Shown here: piece after piece, positions 25,018-35,038 of the stretch
Layout of the letters: each line of letters opens with the position of its first letter
Position numbering within the stretch: the first letter of the stretch is position 1
Source of the DNA: Defluviitaleaceae bacterium
Lineage (GTDB): Bacteria; Bacillota; Clostridia; Lachnospirales; UBA5962
Assembly (NCBI GenBank): GCA_009779915.1
Contig: WRBA01000001.1
Span: forward strand, 99,860 to 163,859
DNA length: 64,000 nucleotides
Direction: 5' to 3'
Position numbers and translations under genes: made by a program
Notes under the pieces: model-generated
The model's input: only the letters and a program-made list of their open reading frames with translations
Database searches by the model: none
What the model was told of the DNA's origin: nothing

Positions 25018-25491
25018 CTACCAGCCCTCACTAAAATCAATGGTGAATTCCCATTCTATTATATCTCCGGGGCTGAGTATATACTGCCCTGGTCCTACAT
25101 CGCCACTCTCGCCGTTTACAAGATACAGCCAGCCGGACATTGGACCTGCATCAAACATGAATAGATTGCCTATTCCCTCTACAAATGAGGCGGAAGAGAC
25201 CATATGTATACCCGCATTTCTCATTTCGCGCTGGGTTACATCGAAAACACTGTCACCGTCGTAAATCCTTATTATTGTTTCCGGAAATATTACACCATCA
25301 TAAGGGACAAGCTCATGTTTTTCCCTATCAAGGAGGTGAATATTATCAACTAAAGCATCGGCCCGTACAGATAAAGTAACAGTGAAAGAAGCGGCAGTAG
25401 GTTCGACCGCCTGATTAAGTAAAAATGTAGCGGCAGCTATAGCCGCTACGGCAATAATTGCAATACATATACCAAATGTGTATTTTTTCAT
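25018..25491 (-). CDS. DUF4430-domain surface protein
   Basis: 157 residues with an N-terminal signal-anchor (about 6-25). The remainder matches DUF4430, the small domain related to transcobalamin C-terminal regions (MSGWLYLVNGESGDVGPGQY and LSPGDIIEWEF). In secreted bacterial proteins these domains often bind or display ligands, possibly cobalamin-type, but function is unproven. AAAGGAGAA precedes the ATG. The cell-surface location fits its neighbour, the RCC1 lipoprotein. Confidence 0.85.
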   Translation of the reverse strand: MKKYTFGICIAIIAVAAIAAATFLLNQAVEPTAASFTVTLSVRADALVDNIHLLDREKHELVPYDGVIFPETIIRIYDGDSVFDVTQREMRNAGIHMVSSASFVEGIGNLFMFDAGPMSGWLYLVNGESGDVGPGQYILSPGDIIEWEFTIDFSEGW

Positions 25492-25701
25492 TAATATTCT
25501 CCTTTTGTAAATTGAGACTATGCACCATTGCTTATTTATAATAACATATAATACATTCTAACACAACTACTCAAGGAGCTTGCCCTTGTCCTGCGGGCTT
25601 TAGCGTGTTATACTTAGAAAGTGGCTGGAGGCTTATTACGGACTATTCAAATGCCGGAAAGTATTGTGTGTATGAACTACAAATGGGGCAGGTAAGTTGT
25701 T

Positions 25702-26442
25702 ATGAGTGTAATAAAATTAAAGGGTCTTGTGCTTAATGAAATTAAGAAAAATGAGGCCGATAAAGTGCTTACCCTTTTTACTTTAGAAGAGGGTAAGACA
25801 TTCGTTTATTGTAAAGGGGCAAGAAAGCTTAAAAGCCGCTATTTTTCAGGAAGCTCTCAATTTGATTATTCGGATTTTGTACTATATTCCGGCAGAGACT
25901 TTTACTCTGCGACGCAAATTGATAAAATTACAGCTTTTCCCGCCATTTCGTCAGATTATGAGAAGTTTTGCTATGGCAATTTATTTTTAGAACTGGTTGA
26001 TAAAACAACATTCCAAGGGGAGTCTAATTCCGAAATATTAAAGCTTTTACTTGCTTCCTTAAAGGCTTTAGAGCAGAGTATAACCGATGATTTTTGTATT
26101 TGCCAAGGGTTTTTATTTAAATATTTGCAAATATGCGGGTATGAGCCGGTTGTGGAAATTTGTGCGGATTGCAGCAGTGAGCTTGATAAAAATGAGCTGT
26201 ATTACGGTAAAAGCGGGGTATTATGCCCTTTATGCGCTGTAAAAAACCCTATAGCGGCAAAAGTGAACAATGCTGCTTTGTATACTATAAATTACATATT
26301 AAACTCAGAAATTAAGGCTGTTTTTTCATATAAATTGGATACTTTATCGAAAGAATATTTAAAGCAAGCTTCGGATATTTCTTTGAGTAATTTCGATGTA
26401 ATTCTAAACTGTAAAAAAAATTTGGATGAAATTTCAATATAA
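25702..26442 (+). CDS. recO: DNA repair protein RecO
   Basis: Loads RecA onto single-stranded DNA with RecF and RecR and anneals strands. The 246 residues have the N-terminal OB fold (LKGLVLNEIKKNEADKVLTLFT) and the C-terminal helical domain with a zinc-finger (CADC near 151, CPLC near 175). Start at 25702 after GGCAGG. It normally follows era/yqzL; here an accessory block and repeats intervene. It begins a long same-strand run toward rpoD. Confidence 0.95.
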   Translation: MSVIKLKGLVLNEIKKNEADKVLTLFTLEEGKTFVYCKGARKLKSRYFSGSSQFDYSDFVLYSGRDFYSATQIDKITAFPAISSDYEKFCYGNLFLELVDKTTFQGESNSEILKLLLASLKALEQSITDDFCICQGFLFKYLQICGYEPVVEICADCSSELDKNELYYGKSGVLCPLCAVKNPIAAKVNNAALYTINYILNSEIKAVFSYKLDTLSKEYLKQASDISLSNFDVILNCKKNLDEISI

Positions 26443-26496
26443 AAAGGGTTAAATAAATATCTGTTGTATATATAAGTCGAGAGGGAGTTTGTATAA

Positions 26497-27504
26497 ATGA
26501 GTTTGTGCGAAATACAAGAAGAACTTGAGCTTAAAAACCTAAGCCCGTATGCAGCTAAAAGTATACATAGCAAAGGGCGTAAAAAGCCAAAAGATAAATG
26601 CGACATGAGGACGGAATATCAAAGGGACAGAGATCGGATAATCCACTCGAAGGCTCTTAGGCGGCTTATGCACAAAACCCAAGTATTCATATCTCCTGAG
26701 GGGGATCATTATAGGACAAGGCTTACTCATACCCTTGAAGTCGCGCAGATATCCAGGACGATTGCCCGTGCCCTAAGGCTTAATGAGGACTTGACTGAGG
26801 CTGTGGCACTGGGTCATGATTTGGGTCATACTCCTTTTGGTCATACCGGCGAGGAGGCATTTGACCGGATTTGGTATGAAGGGTTTCAGCATAATGAGCA
26901 TAGTGTTCGTATTTGCGAGGTTTTGGAGGGTAACTGCGAAGGGCTTAATTTAACCGCTGAGGTTTTAGACGGCATATTAAACCACAGAGGTGCCGGTTCT
27001 CCAAGCACTCTTGAAGGCAAGATTGTACAAATTTCTGATAAAATCGGCTATATTAATCATGATATTGATGACGCCATACGTGCAGGGCTTTTGTCCGAGG
27101 GGGATTTACCTAAGGAAAGCCTTGAAATACTTGGCAATTTTAATAAAGACCGGATAGATTTCCTGATAAGAGACGTTATTTCAAACAGTATGGATAAAAA
27201 CGATATTTCTATGACTCCTCATGTTAAGAATGCTATGTATGATTTGCGTCAATATATGTACGACACTGTGTATATGAGCCAGCTTCAAATGATTGAGCGG
27301 CGTAAAATCGCCAGGATATTGGAAGAGTTGTATAATTATTACCGTGCTGATGAAAGCCGCCTGCCAAAAGAATACCGTAAGCTTATTTCAAAGGGCGAAT
27401 CTATTGAGCGGGCAGCCTTAGACACTGTTGCCGGCATGACTGACAGATATGCTATGAATCAATATAACAAGCTGTTTTTGCCTGACAGTTGGGCGGTATA
27501 TTGA
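26497..27504 (+). CDS. dgt: Deoxyguanosinetriphosphate triphosphohydrolase-like protein
   Basis: A 335-residue HD-superfamily enzyme expected to hydrolyse dNTPs to deoxynucleosides and triphosphate. Metal-binding residues are seen in HYRTRLTHTLEV, GHDLGHTPFGH and SDKIGYINHD. The N-terminal Tyr-x-Arg-Asp-Arg-Asp segment is usual for the type-2 subfamily. GAGAGGGAG precedes the ATG. Lies directly ahead of dnaG, as in many clostridia, and the gap is one base, so the genes are coupled. Confidence 0.94.
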   Translation: MSLCEIQEELELKNLSPYAAKSIHSKGRKKPKDKCDMRTEYQRDRDRIIHSKALRRLMHKTQVFISPEGDHYRTRLTHTLEVAQISRTIARALRLNEDLTEAVALGHDLGHTPFGHTGEEAFDRIWYEGFQHNEHSVRICEVLEGNCEGLNLTAEVLDGILNHRGAGSPSTLEGKIVQISDKIGYINHDIDDAIRAGLLSEGDLPKESLEILGNFNKDRIDFLIRDVISNSMDKNDISMTPHVKNAMYDLRQYMYDTVYMSQLQMIERRKIARILEELYNYYRADESRLPKEYRKLISKGESIERAALDTVAGMTDRYAMNQYNKLFLPDSWAVY

Positions 27505-27505
27505 T

Positions 27506-29272
27506 ATGTATTATCCTGATGATGTAGTTGAAAGAGTAAGAATGGAAAACGATATAGTAAGCCTAATAGGCGAATATGTGAGCCTAAGCCCAAAGGGCGG
27601 CTCTATGTTTGGACTATGCCCATTCCACTCGGAGAATACGCCGTCATTTTCCGTAAGCAGTTTAAAGCAGCTGTATTACTGCTTTGGCTGCGGTGCTTCG
27701 GGGAATGTTATAAGCTTTGTTATGCAAAAAGAAAATTATGACTTTCCCACAGCTATTAAAGCCTTGGCAGAGCGGGCTAGGATAGAACTTCCGGAGGAGC
27801 GGTACACGGAAGCCGCTAAAAAAGACGCAAAAACAAAGAAAACACTGATAGAGATACATAAACTATCTGCAAGATACTATTATGATAAGCTTAACTCGGA
27901 CGAAGGGGAGAGAGCTAGAAAGTATTTGGATGCCCGTGACATACACCCAAAAGTCAGAGTGAAATTTGGACTTGGCTACGCTCCCGGGGGCTGGGACGGG
28001 CTTTGTAAATTCTTAGATGAGCAGGGTTATAAAGAACCGATACTTCTAAAAACCGGCTTAATTGGCAAAAATAACGCAGGAAAGCTTTATGACAGGTTTA
28101 GAAATAGGCTTATGTTTCCCATATTAGATATTATGGGGAATGTAATAGGTTTTGGCGGCAGGATTATTGGTGAAGGGGAGCCGAAGTACTTAAACTCTCC
28201 CGAAACTATGATATTTGAGAAAAACCGCAATTTATATTCATTAAACTTCGCAAGAACTTTAAGCCCTAAAGAGCTGATACTTGTGGAAGGTTATATGGAT
28301 GTAATTGGGCTTTATCAGGCGGGCTTTAAAAACGCTGTTGCCTCTTTGGGTACTGCTTTTGGGCAAAATCACGCAAAGCTTATGAAAAAATATGCCGGTG
28401 TGGCAGTACTTGCCTTCGACGGCGATGATGCGGGGAAGCGGGCGGCGTTAAGAGCTATACCCATTCTTGTAGAAAATGGGCTTAGGGTAAGAGTTTTGGA
28501 TTTAGACTCAACCAAAGCTAAAGATCCGGATGAATATATAACAAAATTTGGCAAAGACAAGTTTTTACAAGAGCTAAGCAATGCTATGAGTCATGTGGCG
28601 TTTAATATAAAACAAATGGAAAAGGAGTATGATATACAAACTGATACGGGAAAAATTGACTTTACTGAAGCGGCAGCTAAACTTCTTTCTAAATTGCCGG
28701 GGGAAATTGAAAAGGACGTATATATATCTGAAACGTCAAAGATTACAGGGATTTCTGACAAGGCAATACGTGCAGAAATTTTAAAGCAGTCGAGAAATTT
28801 AGTGGGAGGCACTCCAAAGCTTAGGCGTAATTTTGAACTGTCCGCTGTGGACAAACGCCGCCAAAAAGGCTTGATAGAGGCTAAAAAGGGTATAATACTT
28901 TATGCGGCAGAGGATAAAAAAATTGCTTTGGCTATCCGTGAAGTGTTAAACCCTAAAGAGCTTAAAGATTATGTTTTTGTAAAGCTTTTGGAAATTATAT
29001 TTAATACATATGACGAAGGAGGTAATATTTACCCGGCGGAGCTTGTAAGCCGTTTCGAAAGCCATGAGGAGCAGAGGGAAGCTTCGGATATTTTTATAAA
29101 CACGATTACGCCGGAGGATGAAAAAAGCAAGTTTAAAGCTTTAAGCGACCATGTTAGAGCGGTTAAAAAAGCATATATTGAAGAACAATTATTTCAAATA
29201 GAAGATGATAATGAGGCACTAAAGCTTATAGAAGCTAAAAATAACCTGGAAAAACTGTATATTAGCTTGTAA
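27506..29272 (+). CDS. dnaG: DNA primase DnaG
   Basis: Makes RNA primers at the replication fork. The 588 residues show the CHC2 zinc-binding domain ([11 protein letters not shown] and YCFGCGASG), the TOPRIM catalytic core (LVEGYMDVI, then LAFDGDDAG) and a C-terminal helicase-binding domain (about 440-588). The start overlaps nothing but lies one base after dgt and has only a weak ribosome binding site, so translational coupling is likely. Followed by rpoD as in the macromolecular-synthesis operon. Confidence 0.97.
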   Translation: MYYPDDVVERVRMENDIVSLIGEYVSLSPKGGSMFGLCPFHSENTPSFSVSSLKQLYYCFGCGASGNVISFVMQKENYDFPTAIKALAERARIELPEERYTEAAKKDAKTKKTLIEIHKLSARYYYDKLNSDEGERARKYLDARDIHPKVRVKFGLGYAPGGWDGLCKFLDEQGYKEPILLKTGLIGKNNAGKLYDRFRNRLMFPILDIMGNVIGFGGRIIGEGEPKYLNSPETMIFEKNRNLYSLNFARTLSPKELILVEGYMDVIGLYQAGFKNAVASLGTAFGQNHAKLMKKYAGVAVLAFDGDDAGKRAALRAIPILVENGLRVRVLDLDSTKAKDPDEYITKFGKDKFLQELSNAMSHVAFNIKQMEKEYDIQTDTGKIDFTEAAAKLLSKLPGEIEKDVYISETSKITGISDKAIRAEILKQSRNLVGGTPKLRRNFELSAVDKRRQKGLIEAKKGIILYAAEDKKIALAIREVLNPKELKDYVFVKLLEIIFNTYDEGGNIYPAELVSRFESHEEQREASDIFINTITPEDEKSKFKALSDHVRAVKKAYIEEQLFQIEDDNEALKLIEAKNNLEKLYISL

Positions 29273-29321
29273 CTTAGTTAATTATAGGGATAGCTACATA
29301 TGGCGAAAGGGAGATTATACA

Positions 29322-30395
29322 TTGAAATCCATTGACGATAAAGTTTTAGCTGCAAAAACGGCAGAGCTTGTCAATCTTGGCAAGAGTAAAAAGAACGTGC
29401 TTGCAACTAAAGAAGTTGAAGAACATCTTGGTGACGTTATAGATGCGGATCAGATTGAAAAGGTATACGAAAATCTGGAAAGCCAAGGCATAGATATTAT
29501 GGACAACTCGGATACGCCGGAAGAGGTTGAGAAAGATATAGACCTTGCCGTAGTTGAGGGTAGTATTAATATTGATGATCATGTTAGGATGTATCTTAAA
29601 GAGATTGGCAAAGTACCTCTTCTTAGTTCCGAAGAAGAGATTGAGCTTGCAAAGCGTATGGCAACAGGGGACGAAGAGGCGAAGCGCAGGCTTTCTGAGG
29701 CTAATTTGCGCCTGGTTGTAAGTATTGCCAAAAGATATGTAGGCCGTGGTATGCTTTTTCTTGATTTAATTCAGGAAGGCAACTTAGGGCTTATGAAAGC
29801 TGTGGAAAAATTTGATTACCAAAAAGGTTTCAAATTCAGCACCTATGCCACTTGGTGGATAAGGCAAGCCATAACAAGGGCCATAGCAGACCAAGCAAGG
29901 ACTATAAGAATACCTGTTCATATGGTTGAGACTATAAATAAACTTATAAGGGTTTCCCGCCAGCTTTTACAGGAACTTGGTCGTGACCCGACTCCTGATG
30001 AGCTTGCAAAAGAAATGCAAATGCCTGTCACAAAAGTCAGAGAGATTATGAAAATAGCCCAGGAACCCGTTTCACTAGAGACTCCGATTGGTGAGGAGGA
30101 AGACAGTCATTTAGGTGATTTTATACCTGATGATGATATTCCGGCTCCTTCTGACGCGGCGGCGTTTACATTGCTTAAAGAGCAGCTTATGGATGTTTTG
30201 GACACCTTAACCGAGCGTGAGGAGAAGGTGCTTCGGCTTCGTTTTGGACTTGACGACGGTCGTGCCCGTACCTTAGAGGAAGTGGGCAAAGAATTTAATG
30301 TCACCAGAGAGCGTATCAGGCAAATTGAGGCAAAAGCTCTTAGGAAGCTTCGTCACCCCAGCCGCTCAAAGAAGCTGAAAGACTATTTAGATTAA
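29322..30395 (+). CDS. rpoD: Primary sigma factor RpoD (SigA)
   Basis: Housekeeping sigma factor directing RNA polymerase to TTGACA/TATAAT promoters. The 357 residues start at a TTG with AAAGGGAG about 9 bases upstream. A short region 1.1 (to about 80) precedes region 1.2 ([12 protein letters not shown]), region 2 ([12 protein letters not shown] and [15 protein letters not shown]), region 3 and region 4.2 ([20 protein letters not shown]). Completely conserved in the binding helices. Consensus promoters elsewhere in the window (34436, 41216, 63736) suit this factor. Confidence 0.97.
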   Translation: MKSIDDKVLAAKTAELVNLGKSKKNVLATKEVEEHLGDVIDADQIEKVYENLESQGIDIMDNSDTPEEVEKDIDLAVVEGSINIDDHVRMYLKEIGKVPLLSSEEEIELAKRMATGDEEAKRRLSEANLRLVVSIAKRYVGRGMLFLDLIQEGNLGLMKAVEKFDYQKGFKFSTYATWWIRQAITRAIADQARTIRIPVHMVETINKLIRVSRQLLQELGRDPTPDELAKEMQMPVTKVREIMKIAQEPVSLETPIGEEEDSHLGDFIPDDDIPAPSDAAAFTLLKEQLMDVLDTLTEREEKVLRLRFGLDDGRARTLEEVGKEFNVTRERIRQIEAKALRKLRHPSRSKKLKDYLD

Positions 30396-30436
30396 TAATA
30401 TTCTATCATATAGATAAGTCGAATTTTGGTGAATTT

Positions 30437-31102
30437 ATGGATGTCTCAAAAAGAATTTATTCCATATGTAAATACTTGGAAGGTAATAAATTAGCCGATA
30501 TCGGGACGGATCATTGCCATTTACCAATATTTGCCATTAAATCAGGTCTAGCCAGTTATGCTATAGGGGTAGATGTAAACGCCGGACCCTTAAAATCCGC
30601 ACGAGAAAATGTGGTTAAAGAAGGTTTGGCAGAGAAAATTGAGCTTCGCTTAGGATACGGATTTAAGCCGATAGAGGCGGGGGAGTGCGATACAGCGGTT
30701 ATATCAGGTATGGGTGGTATGCTTATATCAAAGATTATAGAGGGAGGGCTAAGTACAGCTCTCTCTTTTAAGCAATTGATTTTATCTCCCCAATCAGACG
30801 CTTATCGCCTTAGAAAAAGCCTGCATAAATTTGGATTTGAAATTTACAATGAAAATATGGTTAAGGATGGGGGCAAGTTTTATCCTCTGATTATGGCACA
30901 GCAGGGAGAAGACTGTACATACTCACAGTTTAACTATGAATTTGGCAAAATAACCCTTGAAAATCCTAATGAGGATTTTCGCGAGTTTTTAGAAGAACTA
31001 TGGATTAGAAATGAAAATATAATAAATAACAATTCTTTAACAGAGGTAAGAAAAACAGAGATTTTAGAGGTTAACAAATTTATAAAAGGCTTTTTAAGTT
31101 GA
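30437..31102 (+). CDS. trmK: tRNA (adenine-22-N1)-methyltransferase TrmK
   Basis: Methylates N1 of A22 in tRNA using SAM. The 221 residues have the class-I methyltransferase start LADIGTDHCHLPI, the second strand VDVNAGPL, the motif ISGMGGMLI and a C-terminal helical region. It follows rpoD in many Firmicutes, as here (gap 41 bases). The C terminus is helical and basic. Confidence 0.93.
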   Translation: MDVSKRIYSICKYLEGNKLADIGTDHCHLPIFAIKSGLASYAIGVDVNAGPLKSARENVVKEGLAEKIELRLGYGFKPIEAGECDTAVISGMGGMLISKIIEGGLSTALSFKQLILSPQSDAYRLRKSLHKFGFEIYNENMVKDGGKFYPLIMAQQGEDCTYSQFNYEFGKITLENPNEDFREFLEELWIRNENIINNNSLTEVRKTEILEVNKFIKGFLS

Positions 31103-31120
31103 TACGAAGGAGGTAATATT

Positions 31121-32785
31121 ATGCAAAATTTGCAAGAATATATCAATGTTACCGTAGGGGCCTATGAGGCTAAAATAGAGAAAGGTACACGGCTTATTGA
31201 CTTGGCTGGGCGGTATTCTCATGTTTGCAAATATCCGATTTTACTTGCGAAAGTTGACAATCAGCTGGAGGAGCTTAATAAAAAACTGGTTTCAGATTGC
31301 TATGTGGAGTTTTTGGATATTACAGACGCCAATGGGTACAGAACATATCAAAGGACCACGTCTTTTCTTATGATATGTGCCGCCAAGGAAATTTTAGGTC
31401 AAGATACAAGGGTTATTGTGGAGCATTCCATAAATAAGAATTATTACTGTATTGTGGAAAAAGAAGGGTTTATTCTTACGGAAGAAATTATCACATCCAT
31501 TGAGCAGCGGATGTGGGAGCTTGTAAATAAGGATATAATTATTGAGCGCATAAGCATCCCTACTGAAGAGGGTATAAGGATAGCGGTCGAAATGGGGCTG
31601 CATGATAAGGAAGCACTCCTTAAATACAGGAGAACCGCCAATGTGAATTTTTATCGTATGGGCTGGTTCTACAATTATTTTTATGGGAAAATTGCGCCAT
31701 CCACCGGCTATTTAAAGATATTTAAGCTTGTTAAAAGCTCTGAAGGGTTTCTTTTGGTGTTTCCTAATTCTTCAAACCCTAATGTTTTAAACGAAATTAA
31801 GCCTCATGATAAACTTTTCAAGATATTTTCTGAGTCATCAAAATGGGCAAAAATTATGAGTGTTGATACGGTGTCAGCGTTGAATGACGTTATATGCACT
31901 CAATCGGTAATGAATATAATCCGTGTTAACGAGGCTCTCCATGAAAAGAAAATATCAAATATAGCTGATACGGTTCATGAGAAAAATAAGAAAGTAGTCC
32001 TTATAGCGGGACCGTCTTCCTCAGGGAAGACTACATTTGCAAACCGCTTAAGTATTCAGCTTGCGGCAGGAGGGCTTCATCCTCATATTATTTCTTTGGA
32101 TGATTATTATTTGGAGCGGTCTTTTGTGCCTTTAGATGAGTTTGGGCAGCCGGACTTTGAGGCACTGAAAGCTTTAGATATAGCCCAGTTTAATAAGGAT
32201 ATATCCATGCTAATGAATGGCGAGGCTGTTAATTTGCCTAAATTTAATTTTATATCAGGTAAGCGGGAGTATAGAAGGCATCCTCTTACAATGGGTAGCG
32301 ATGATGTATTGGTTGTTGAAGGGATACATGGGCTAAACAAAGCCGTAGGTTCCAGCATTAGCGATGATTTGAAATTTAGTATATTTATATCAGCCTTAAC
32401 CCAGCTTAATATTGACGATCATAATAGAATACCAACTTCCGACACAAGGCTTATAAGGAGGCTTGTGAGAGATGTACGCCACAGGGGTGTGCTGCCTGCA
32501 ACTACTATTTCAATGTGGCCGTCGGTTGCCCGTGGCGAGGCTAAGCATATATTTCCACATCAGGAGCGGGCAGATGCTATGTTTAACTCAGCTTTGGTTT
32601 ACGAGCTTTGCGTGCTGAAAACTTTTGTGGAACCCTTGCTTTTTGGAGTGGGAAAAGATCAGCCTGAATTTACCGAGGCGAGGCGGCTTTTGAAATTTAT
32701 GGACAGTTTCCTTAGCATTTCCCCTGAGGAAGTGCCGAAAAATTCGATACTTAGAGAATTTATTGGAGGGAGTTCGTTCTTTTGA
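31121..32785 (+). CDS. Nucleoside (uridine-type) kinase with N-terminal TGS/ThrRS-like region
   Basis: 554 residues. The C-terminal half is a P-loop kinase with Walker A GPSSSGKTTF (about 292), the substrate motif DDYYLER and VVEGIHGLN. It is of the uridine kinase/phosphoribulokinase family and would phosphorylate a nucleoside with NTP. The first 260 residues resemble the N-terminal TGS and editing-type parts seen fused to such kinases in clostridia, whose role is unclear. AAGGAGG precedes the ATG. The last codon overlaps the next gene by one base. Confidence 0.88.
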   Translation: MQNLQEYINVTVGAYEAKIEKGTRLIDLAGRYSHVCKYPILLAKVDNQLEELNKKLVSDCYVEFLDITDANGYRTYQRTTSFLMICAAKEILGQDTRVIVEHSINKNYYCIVEKEGFILTEEIITSIEQRMWELVNKDIIIERISIPTEEGIRIAVEMGLHDKEALLKYRRTANVNFYRMGWFYNYFYGKIAPSTGYLKIFKLVKSSEGFLLVFPNSSNPNVLNEIKPHDKLFKIFSESSKWAKIMSVDTVSALNDVICTQSVMNIIRVNEALHEKKISNIADTVHEKNKKVVLIAGPSSSGKTTFANRLSIQLAAGGLHPHIISLDDYYLERSFVPLDEFGQPDFEALKALDIAQFNKDISMLMNGEAVNLPKFNFISGKREYRRHPLTMGSDDVLVVEGIHGLNKAVGSSISDDLKFSIFISALTQLNIDDHNRIPTSDTRLIRRLVRDVRHRGVLPATTISMWPSVARGEAKHIFPHQERADAMFNSALVYELCVLKTFVEPLLFGVGKDQPEFTEARRLLKFMDSFLSISPEEVPKNSILREFIGGSSFF

Positions 32786-33618
32786 TGTTTAGCTCTGCTG
32801 CAATGTTTGCCGGTGGTGTCCTTTGCGCCAATATAGCTATGAGCCTTAAGCTGCCTAGGCTTATTAAAGCTGATTTACCTATTGACAATCTCCCTGAACA
32901 TATCAGGGGGCTTAAAATACTGCATGTTTCCGACATTCACAATAAATCCAAATATTATGTAAATGTAAACATATGGAAGACAGTGTTTAAAGAGGATTTT
33001 GACATAGCAGTAATAACAGGGGATATGACAAAGGATTTTTTTGATCAGGTTTTGCCTCTTAGAGAGCCTTTGAGTGAGCTTGCAAGCCGTGTCCCAACCT
33101 TTTTTGTTGATGGGAATCACGAAAAAGCCCATTTCAGGGAAATGAAGAAATTTATGGAGTCTCTTGGCGTTGTGGTTTTAGATGATAGGAAAATTACTTT
33201 AGGCATAAATGGCGGCTCTTTGGAAATTCTTGGGATAAGGGATTATTATTATCAAAAGAGGCAAGGTTTTAAACCATTTAAGCATCTTATGGAAGATGAG
33301 GTAAAATGCGGCTTTAGGATACTTTTAAGTCATCAGCCTCAGATAATAGAAGGGCTTAGCTATTTTAAGGATATACTGGTTTTAAGCGGGCATACCCATG
33401 GCGGGCAGATAAGATTGCCTTTTGTAGATACTATCATTGCCCCCGGTCAGGGCTTTTTCCCTAAGTTTGGGGATGGGTTTTACAAGGTTAAAAATTGCTA
33501 TTTGTATATATCTAGAGGCATTGGAGCATCCCGCATACCTGTAAGGCTCTTTAACAGACCGGAGGTAGCGGTGCTGACACTTAAAAACTCAGCCGGTGGG
33601 GGTAGGTCAGATGATTAG
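32785..33618 (+). CDS. Metallophosphoesterase, membrane-associated (YkuE/YaeI-like)
   Basis: About 277 residues from the ATG 32785, which overlaps the stop of the kinase gene (TGATG). An N-terminal hydrophobic stretch (about 5-20) suggests membrane attachment. Calcineurin-type metal ligands are all seen: VSDIH, TGDM, GNHE, LLSHQP and SGHTHGGQ. Substrates of such enzymes include UDP-diacylglucosamine-like lipids or phosphoesters, but none can be fixed here. A family-B MITE begins at the stop codon. Confidence 0.9.
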   Translation: MFSSAAMFAGGVLCANIAMSLKLPRLIKADLPIDNLPEHIRGLKILHVSDIHNKSKYYVNVNIWKTVFKEDFDIAVITGDMTKDFFDQVLPLREPLSELASRVPTFFVDGNHEKAHFREMKKFMESLGVVVLDDRKITLGINGGSLEILGIRDYYYQKRQGFKPFKHLMEDEVKCGFRILLSHQPQIIEGLSYFKDILVLSGHTHGGQIRLPFVDTIIAPGQGFFPKFGDGFYKVKNCYLYISRGIGASRIPVRLFNRPEVAVLTLKNSAGGGRSDD

Positions 33619-33692
33619 GGCAATGGTGCATAACTAGTTTCAGACAATTTTTTTACTGCTTTTTGCTTCAACTTAGGTTATGCACTGTTGCC
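33619..33692. repeat. MITE-like element, family B
   Basis: A 74-bp palindromic unit with ends GGCAATGGTGCATAAC and GTTATGCACTGTTGCC. It is almost identical to the nested copy at 12983-13056. It begins immediately after the phosphoesterase stop codon. Confidence 0.85.
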
Positions 33693-33701
33693 ATTAGGGT
33701 G

Positions 33702-33815
33702 ATGGAACTATCAGATATAGTCCGTGTGGCTGAATGTCTGTCCAAAGAAGTATGGAGTACTTTAAAGAATGTTTTTAAAAGGCTTTTCGAGAAAATATTG
33801 AAGGGACTTTTATGA
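33702..33815 (+). CDS. Possible small protein (37 residues)
   Basis: ATG 33702 with AGGGTG just before it encodes a short basic-amphipathic peptide (KNVFKRLFEKILKGLL at the end). Its stop overlaps the start of a second small frame (33812) in the ATGA manner, and that frame has its own AGGGA site. The ribosome binding sites and coupling argue for expression. The length and lack of recognisable relatives argue for a remnant. Neither peptide matches a family I know. Confidence 0.35.
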   Translation: MELSDIVRVAECLSKEVWSTLKNVFKRLFEKILKGLL

Positions 33816-33901
33816 AAAAAATAGGATATTACATAGATGGTAGGAGCGAATTTGCTGATAGATTGGAGGCGTCTGTGGTTAGATATTGTAAAGATATATA
33901 G
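33812..33901 (+). CDS. Possible small protein (29 residues)
   Basis: Begins in the stop codon of the preceding small frame, with AAGGGA eight bases upstream. It reads MKKIGYYIDGRSEFADRL and a short basic end. Could be a real microprotein or the remains of a longer gene. It ends 41 bases before the membrane-protein gene at 33942. Confidence 0.35.
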   Translation: MKKIGYYIDGRSEFADRLEASVVRYCKDI

Positions 33902-33941
33902 ATTGACGTAATGTTTATAACTAACTATAGGAGGTATTATA

Positions 33942-34421
33942 TTGAAACGTTTAATTTTAATTTTAGCAGGGTTATTACCTCTGCTAATTGGATTTTTGTT
34001 TAACCACCTGATTATGACAGTTTGGTATTATGACCATCCGGCCGGTGTTTTAATATGGCTGGGTCTTGGGATGTTTGTAATTTGGTTTTTAATGGGCATG
34101 TTTTCTACGAAGGCCGCTGCATCCGGACGTGAGGCACTTATGCTGCTTAATGCGGCACCTTTCGCTGCTATGGTGCTTGTTTCGATTCAAACTATTATAG
34201 CTGGACACTTTTGGGGCAATATTGTAGGGCTTTCCAGCCAGTTTTTCTTTATTCCTTTTATGGGGATAGTCACTGAGGTATTGACTTTATTACGGACGCC
34301 TATAATTGACTTAATGATGATATCTGTTATTTCTTTTGGGTTATTGATACTGGTTTCATGGTCAGGTATGGTTTTTGGGGAGCGAGGCTCAGGGAGGCGA
34401 AGGAGCCGGTGGTATAGGTAA
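33942..34421 (+). CDS. Four-TM membrane protein, unknown
   Basis: 159 residues from a TTG start with AGGAGG seven to eight bases upstream. Four hydrophobic segments (about 4-24, 33-52, 66-87 and 126-146) leave a short basic tail ending in Arg-Arg-Ser-Arg-Trp. No family is recognised. It stands alone ahead of rnpB and its stop precedes the rnpB promoter by 15 bases. Confidence 0.7.
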   Translation: MKRLILILAGLLPLLIGFLFNHLIMTVWYYDHPAGVLIWLGLGMFVIWFLMGMFSTKAAASGREALMLLNAAPFAAMVLVSIQTIIAGHFWGNIVGLSSQFFFIPFMGIVTEVLTLLRTPIIDLMMISVISFGLLILVSWSGMVFGERGSGRRRSRWYR

Positions 34422-34435
34422 ATCTTATTGTTACC

Positions 34436-34464
34436 TTGACGTGAATATGATGAGGGCTTATAAT
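34436..34464 (+). promoter_or_regulatory. Consensus sigma-A promoter of rnpB
   Basis: TTGACG (34436-34441), exactly 17 bases, then TATAAT (34459-34464). Transcription would begin near 34471, a few bases before the first paired helix of RNase P RNA. Confidence 0.9.
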
Positions 34465-34475
34465 TTGTACATAAC

Positions 34476-34846
34476 AAGTAAGCTGGATGACCGCACAGTA
34501 TGAGCCGCCATTAGGCTAGTCGGACGCTGCTTTAGCTGTGAGGAAAGTCCGGGCTCCACAGGGCAAGGGCGCCGGGTAACCCCCGGTGGAGGCGACTCTA
34601 AGGAAAGTGCAACAGAAATAAACCGCCAATAGGCTGTCAGCCAAATTTGGTAAGGATGGAAAGGTGAGGTAAGAGCTCACCGCTTCTTTGGCGACAAAGA
34701 AGGCTCTGTAAACCCCGCTTGGAGCAAGACCAATAAAACATTAGGGGCTGCCCGTCCCGTTTTAGGTAGGTCGCTGGAGCTTGTGTGGCAACACCAAGCC
34801 AAGATAGATGGTCATCCACGACAGAACCCGGCTTATAGGCTTGCTT
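34476..34846 (+). ncRNA. rnpB: RNase P RNA
   Basis: The catalytic RNA that trims the 5' ends of tRNA precursors. The hallmark GAGGAAAGTCCGGGCTCC (about 34541) and ACAGAACCCGGCTTATAGG (about 34821) form the P4 core region. AAGTAAGC at 34476-34483 pairs with GCTTGCTT at 34839-34846 as helix P1, giving a length of about 371 nt. It is probably type A. Flanked by its own promoter and terminator. Confidence 0.96.
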
Positions 34847-34852
34847 TTATGT

Positions 34853-34903
34853 CGTTAAAATGCAAAGGGGGTGAAAGCCGCCGCTGCATTTTAACGAAGT
34901 TTT
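34853..34903 (+). terminator. Terminator of rnpB
   Basis: A 12-bp perfect stem, CGTTAAAATGCA (34853-34864) with TGCATTTTAACG (34885-34896), followed by a short T-run (34900-34903). The loop is GC-rich with GGGGGTGAAAGCC. Confidence 0.75.
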
Positions 34904-35038
34904 ACTGTATGTATGAAATAAAAGTTCCATCGCTTTGCTTGAAATTTTTATTTCTCACAGCGACGGCAAATACGTCTCTGTGGATTTTAACCACCAGACC
35001 TACGGAAACGGCATTTTGTGAATAATAAGGAGGTAAAT

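Noticed and set aside
25605..25736. 43-codon frame overlapping the recO start, with protein-like composition
   Set aside because: It needs a GTG start with no good ribosome binding site and overlaps recO in another frame. It may be a remnant.
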